Part shown: piece after piece, positions 62,692 to 64,000 of the stretch
How the letters are laid out: every line of letters starts with the position of its first letter
Position numbering within the stretch: position 1 is the stretch's first letter
NCBI RefSeq assembly: GCF_023657445.1
Contig: NZ_JAGTWY010000001.1
Span: 1,302,001 to 1,366,000 of the forward strand
Direction: 5' to 3'
Length of the DNA stretch: 64,000 nucleotides
Origin: Marinobacter sediminum
Lineage (GTDB): Bacteria > Pseudomonadota > Gammaproteobacteria > Pseudomonadales > Oleiphilaceae
Translations under genes and position numbers: made by a program
Notes under the pieces: generated by a model
Told to the model about the DNA's origin: nothing
The model's database searches: none
What the model saw: the letters and a program-made list of their open reading frames with translations, nothing else

Positions 62692-64000
62692 ATGAAAGTT
62701 TCGATAAAAAATAACTCAACCAGATCTCCCGAACCGCTGACCAAAAGCCTCGGTTTGACCCTTGCGATAATCTGCGCCGCTCACGCTCCCGTCTTTGCCC
62801 AATCGTCCGACCCTACATTGGCACCAGAGTTCCTTGCCTTCAACGGTGAACCGTCATTGCTACCCGAGGTCCTGACGACAACGCGACTCCGGCAGTCAAA
62901 ACTGAAAGTTCCGGGCACTACAACGATTATTACGGGGGAATTGATTCGCGATCTCGGCGTCATGAACCTGGCGGAGGTGTTCCGGCTGGTCCCCGGCATG
63001 GTTGTTGGTAAACGAGGCAGCAACAATACGGTTACGACTTATCATGGCACCTCCCAGTATGAGCAACGCCGCTTACAAGTGCAGGTCGATGGACGCACCG
63101 CCTACCGCGTCAGCCTCTCGGACGTGGACTGGATCGCCATGCCCGTCGCACTGGAAAACATTGAACGTATTGAGGTGAGCCGCGGCCCGAACTCGGCCGC
63201 TTATGGCATCAACGCCTTTCTCGGAAGCATCAACATCATAACCCGTTCGCCCCAGGATACGGCCGGAGCCGAGTTATACAGCTCGGTGGGTTCACGCGGT
63301 CACCTGCGAACCTTTACATCCGTCGGCGATACAAGTCCCGATACCAGCTGGCGACTTTCCTACGAAAAGCGAAAATCAAACGGGTTCGATGCTCAGATAG
63401 AAGGCAACGAAATACTGCCGTTCCACGATGGCTATGATGTTAACAATTTCAACTTTGACAGCATCCTGGTAATCGACAACCAGCACTCACTGGACCTGAG
63501 AGCGGGTGTCCTCGATGGTGTCAATGAGGAGGATAAATTCAAGTCCGGCAAGCTTGGCGCCGTCACCAACCCCGATATCGAGTTGAATGATTACTATCTG
63601 CAGGCGCGCTTCAATGGAGAAACTTCAGACCAGCACTTTTACTATCTTCAGGTCAGTTACCAAAATCAGAAGCGCAGGCAGAGCTGGTCGGTCTCAATTC
63701 CGGCAGATGCGTTCGTAACACTCCTGCCTCCGTCCGCGCCTGCCTTTCCGACCGATCAGGGTCCCTTCGTGGCCGATCTCAATGAAGACGCTGAAGAATC
63801 ACGACTCGAATTCGAGCTGCAGGACACCCTTGTTCTGAATCCGGAGCTTCAGTTCGTTTCAGGTATCGGCTATCGCGAAGACACCTATCGATCCGAAACC
63901 TTTTTCAACGGTTCCGGCAACAACTACCAGACTCGTTTATTCGCCAACGCAGAATACTCCCCGCTAAACTGGCTGACATTAAACGCAGGCGGTAACTGGG
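62692..64000 (+). CDS. TonB-dependent receptor, truncated by the window end
   Basis: Starts ATG 62692 and runs open to 64000 (about 436 residues seen). The signal peptide ends near VFAQ. The plug domain is typical: VPGTTTIITGELIRDLGVMNLAEVFRLVPGMVVGKRGSNNTV, then LQVQVDGRTAYRVSLSDVDWIAMPVALENIERIEVSRGPNSAAYGINAFLGSINIITRSP. Beta-strands of the barrel follow. An outer-membrane importer of siderophores, vitamin B12 or other scarce ligands; specificity unclear. The 84 bp upstream (62608-62691) shows no gene; no Fur-box match is evident to me. Confidence 0.9.
   Translation, partial: MKVSIKNNSTRSPEPLTKSLGLTLAIICAAHAPVFAQSSDPTLAPEFLAFNGEPSLLPEVLTTTRLRQSKLKVPGTTTIITGELIRDLGVMNLAEVFRLVPGMVVGKRGSNNTVTTYHGTSQYEQRRLQVQVDGRTAYRVSLSDVDWIAMPVALENIERIEVSRGPNSAAYGINAFLGSINIITRSPQDTAGAELYSSVGSRGHLRTFTSVGDTSPDTSWRLSYEKRKSNGFDAQIEGNEILPFHDGYDVNNFNFDSILVIDNQHSLDLRAGVLDGVNEEDKFKSGKLGAVTNPDIELNDYYLQARFNGETSDQHFYYLQVSYQNQKRRQSWSVSIPADAFVTLLPPSAPAFPTDQGPFVADLNEDAEESRLEFELQDTLVLNPELQFVSGIGYREDTYRSETFFNGSGNNYQTRLFANAEYSPLNWLTLNAGGNW

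Overview
The window looks like the chromosome of a marine or halophilic gammaproteobacterium. The evidence is YebG with a LexA-type SOS box, YdcH/DUF465, FabH, SelO, an EAL-HDOD protein, a branched-chain 2-oxoacid dehydrogenase operon with a LiuR-like palindrome, and moderately GC-rich coding sequence. The gene mix recalls Marinobacter and relatives, but the genus is my inference. I saw no rRNA, tRNA, CRISPR array, intact transposase or prophage.

Region 1 (1-8100) is accessory and eroded. It holds two DUF1254/DUF1214 exported proteins, a CPA1-type cation/proton antiporter, an outer-membrane barrel with a broken signal peptide, and an alpha/beta-hydrolase lipoprotein divergent from a TetR regulator with a clear operator between them. 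Four or five gene relics lie between these: CsbD, GGDEF, a short-chain dehydrogenase N-terminus fused by overlap to an HCCA-isomerase-like C-terminus, and the C-terminal end of an MFS transporter.

Region 2 (8100-18100) has a Spy/CpxP-like periplasmic protein. A membrane di-iron desaturase/hydroxylase overlaps its own Rieske ferredoxin and is followed by an amino-acid dehydrogenase, a divergent TIM-barrel protein and a DHDPS-family aldolase, which together suggest a small catabolic module. An EAL-HDOD protein, a lysine-rich miniprotein, SelO and a secreted barrel protein complete the region.

Region 3 (18100-27300) is one minus-strand operon: TorT-like binding protein, ribose-type ABC ATPase and permease, PxpA-like protein, biotin carrier, biotin carboxylase, and PxpB- and PxpC-like proteins. 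A divergent LysR regulator and a T-N11-A palindrome lie upstream. It reads as a transporter plus a biotin- and ATP-dependent amide or lactam opening enzyme.

Region 4 (27300-42700) holds a lone ATP-grasp ligase; the bkd operon (E1 alpha, E1 beta, double-lipoyl E2) with a eukaryotic-type protein kinase directly attached; a PepSY-flavodoxin reductase cluster with its own two-component system; several small proteins; and fabH.

Region 5 (42700-57600) is a sulfur-oxidation island. soxCDXYZAKB is followed on the same strand by DsrE-like, HbpS/GlcG-like, DsbG-like and metal-site-degenerate MBL proteins, with an intact MBL protein divergent from soxC. After yebG comes dabAB, the inorganic-carbon uptake pair, with a divergent LysR regulator. 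No RuBisCO is visible, so the sox and dab genes may support lithoheterotrophy and anaplerotic carbon fixation.

Region 6 (57600-64000) carries the LysR regulator, a Baeyer-Villiger-type monooxygenase, a FadR-type regulator with an SBF-like transporter, a J-like tail-anchored protein, and the start of a TonB-dependent receptor cut by the window end.
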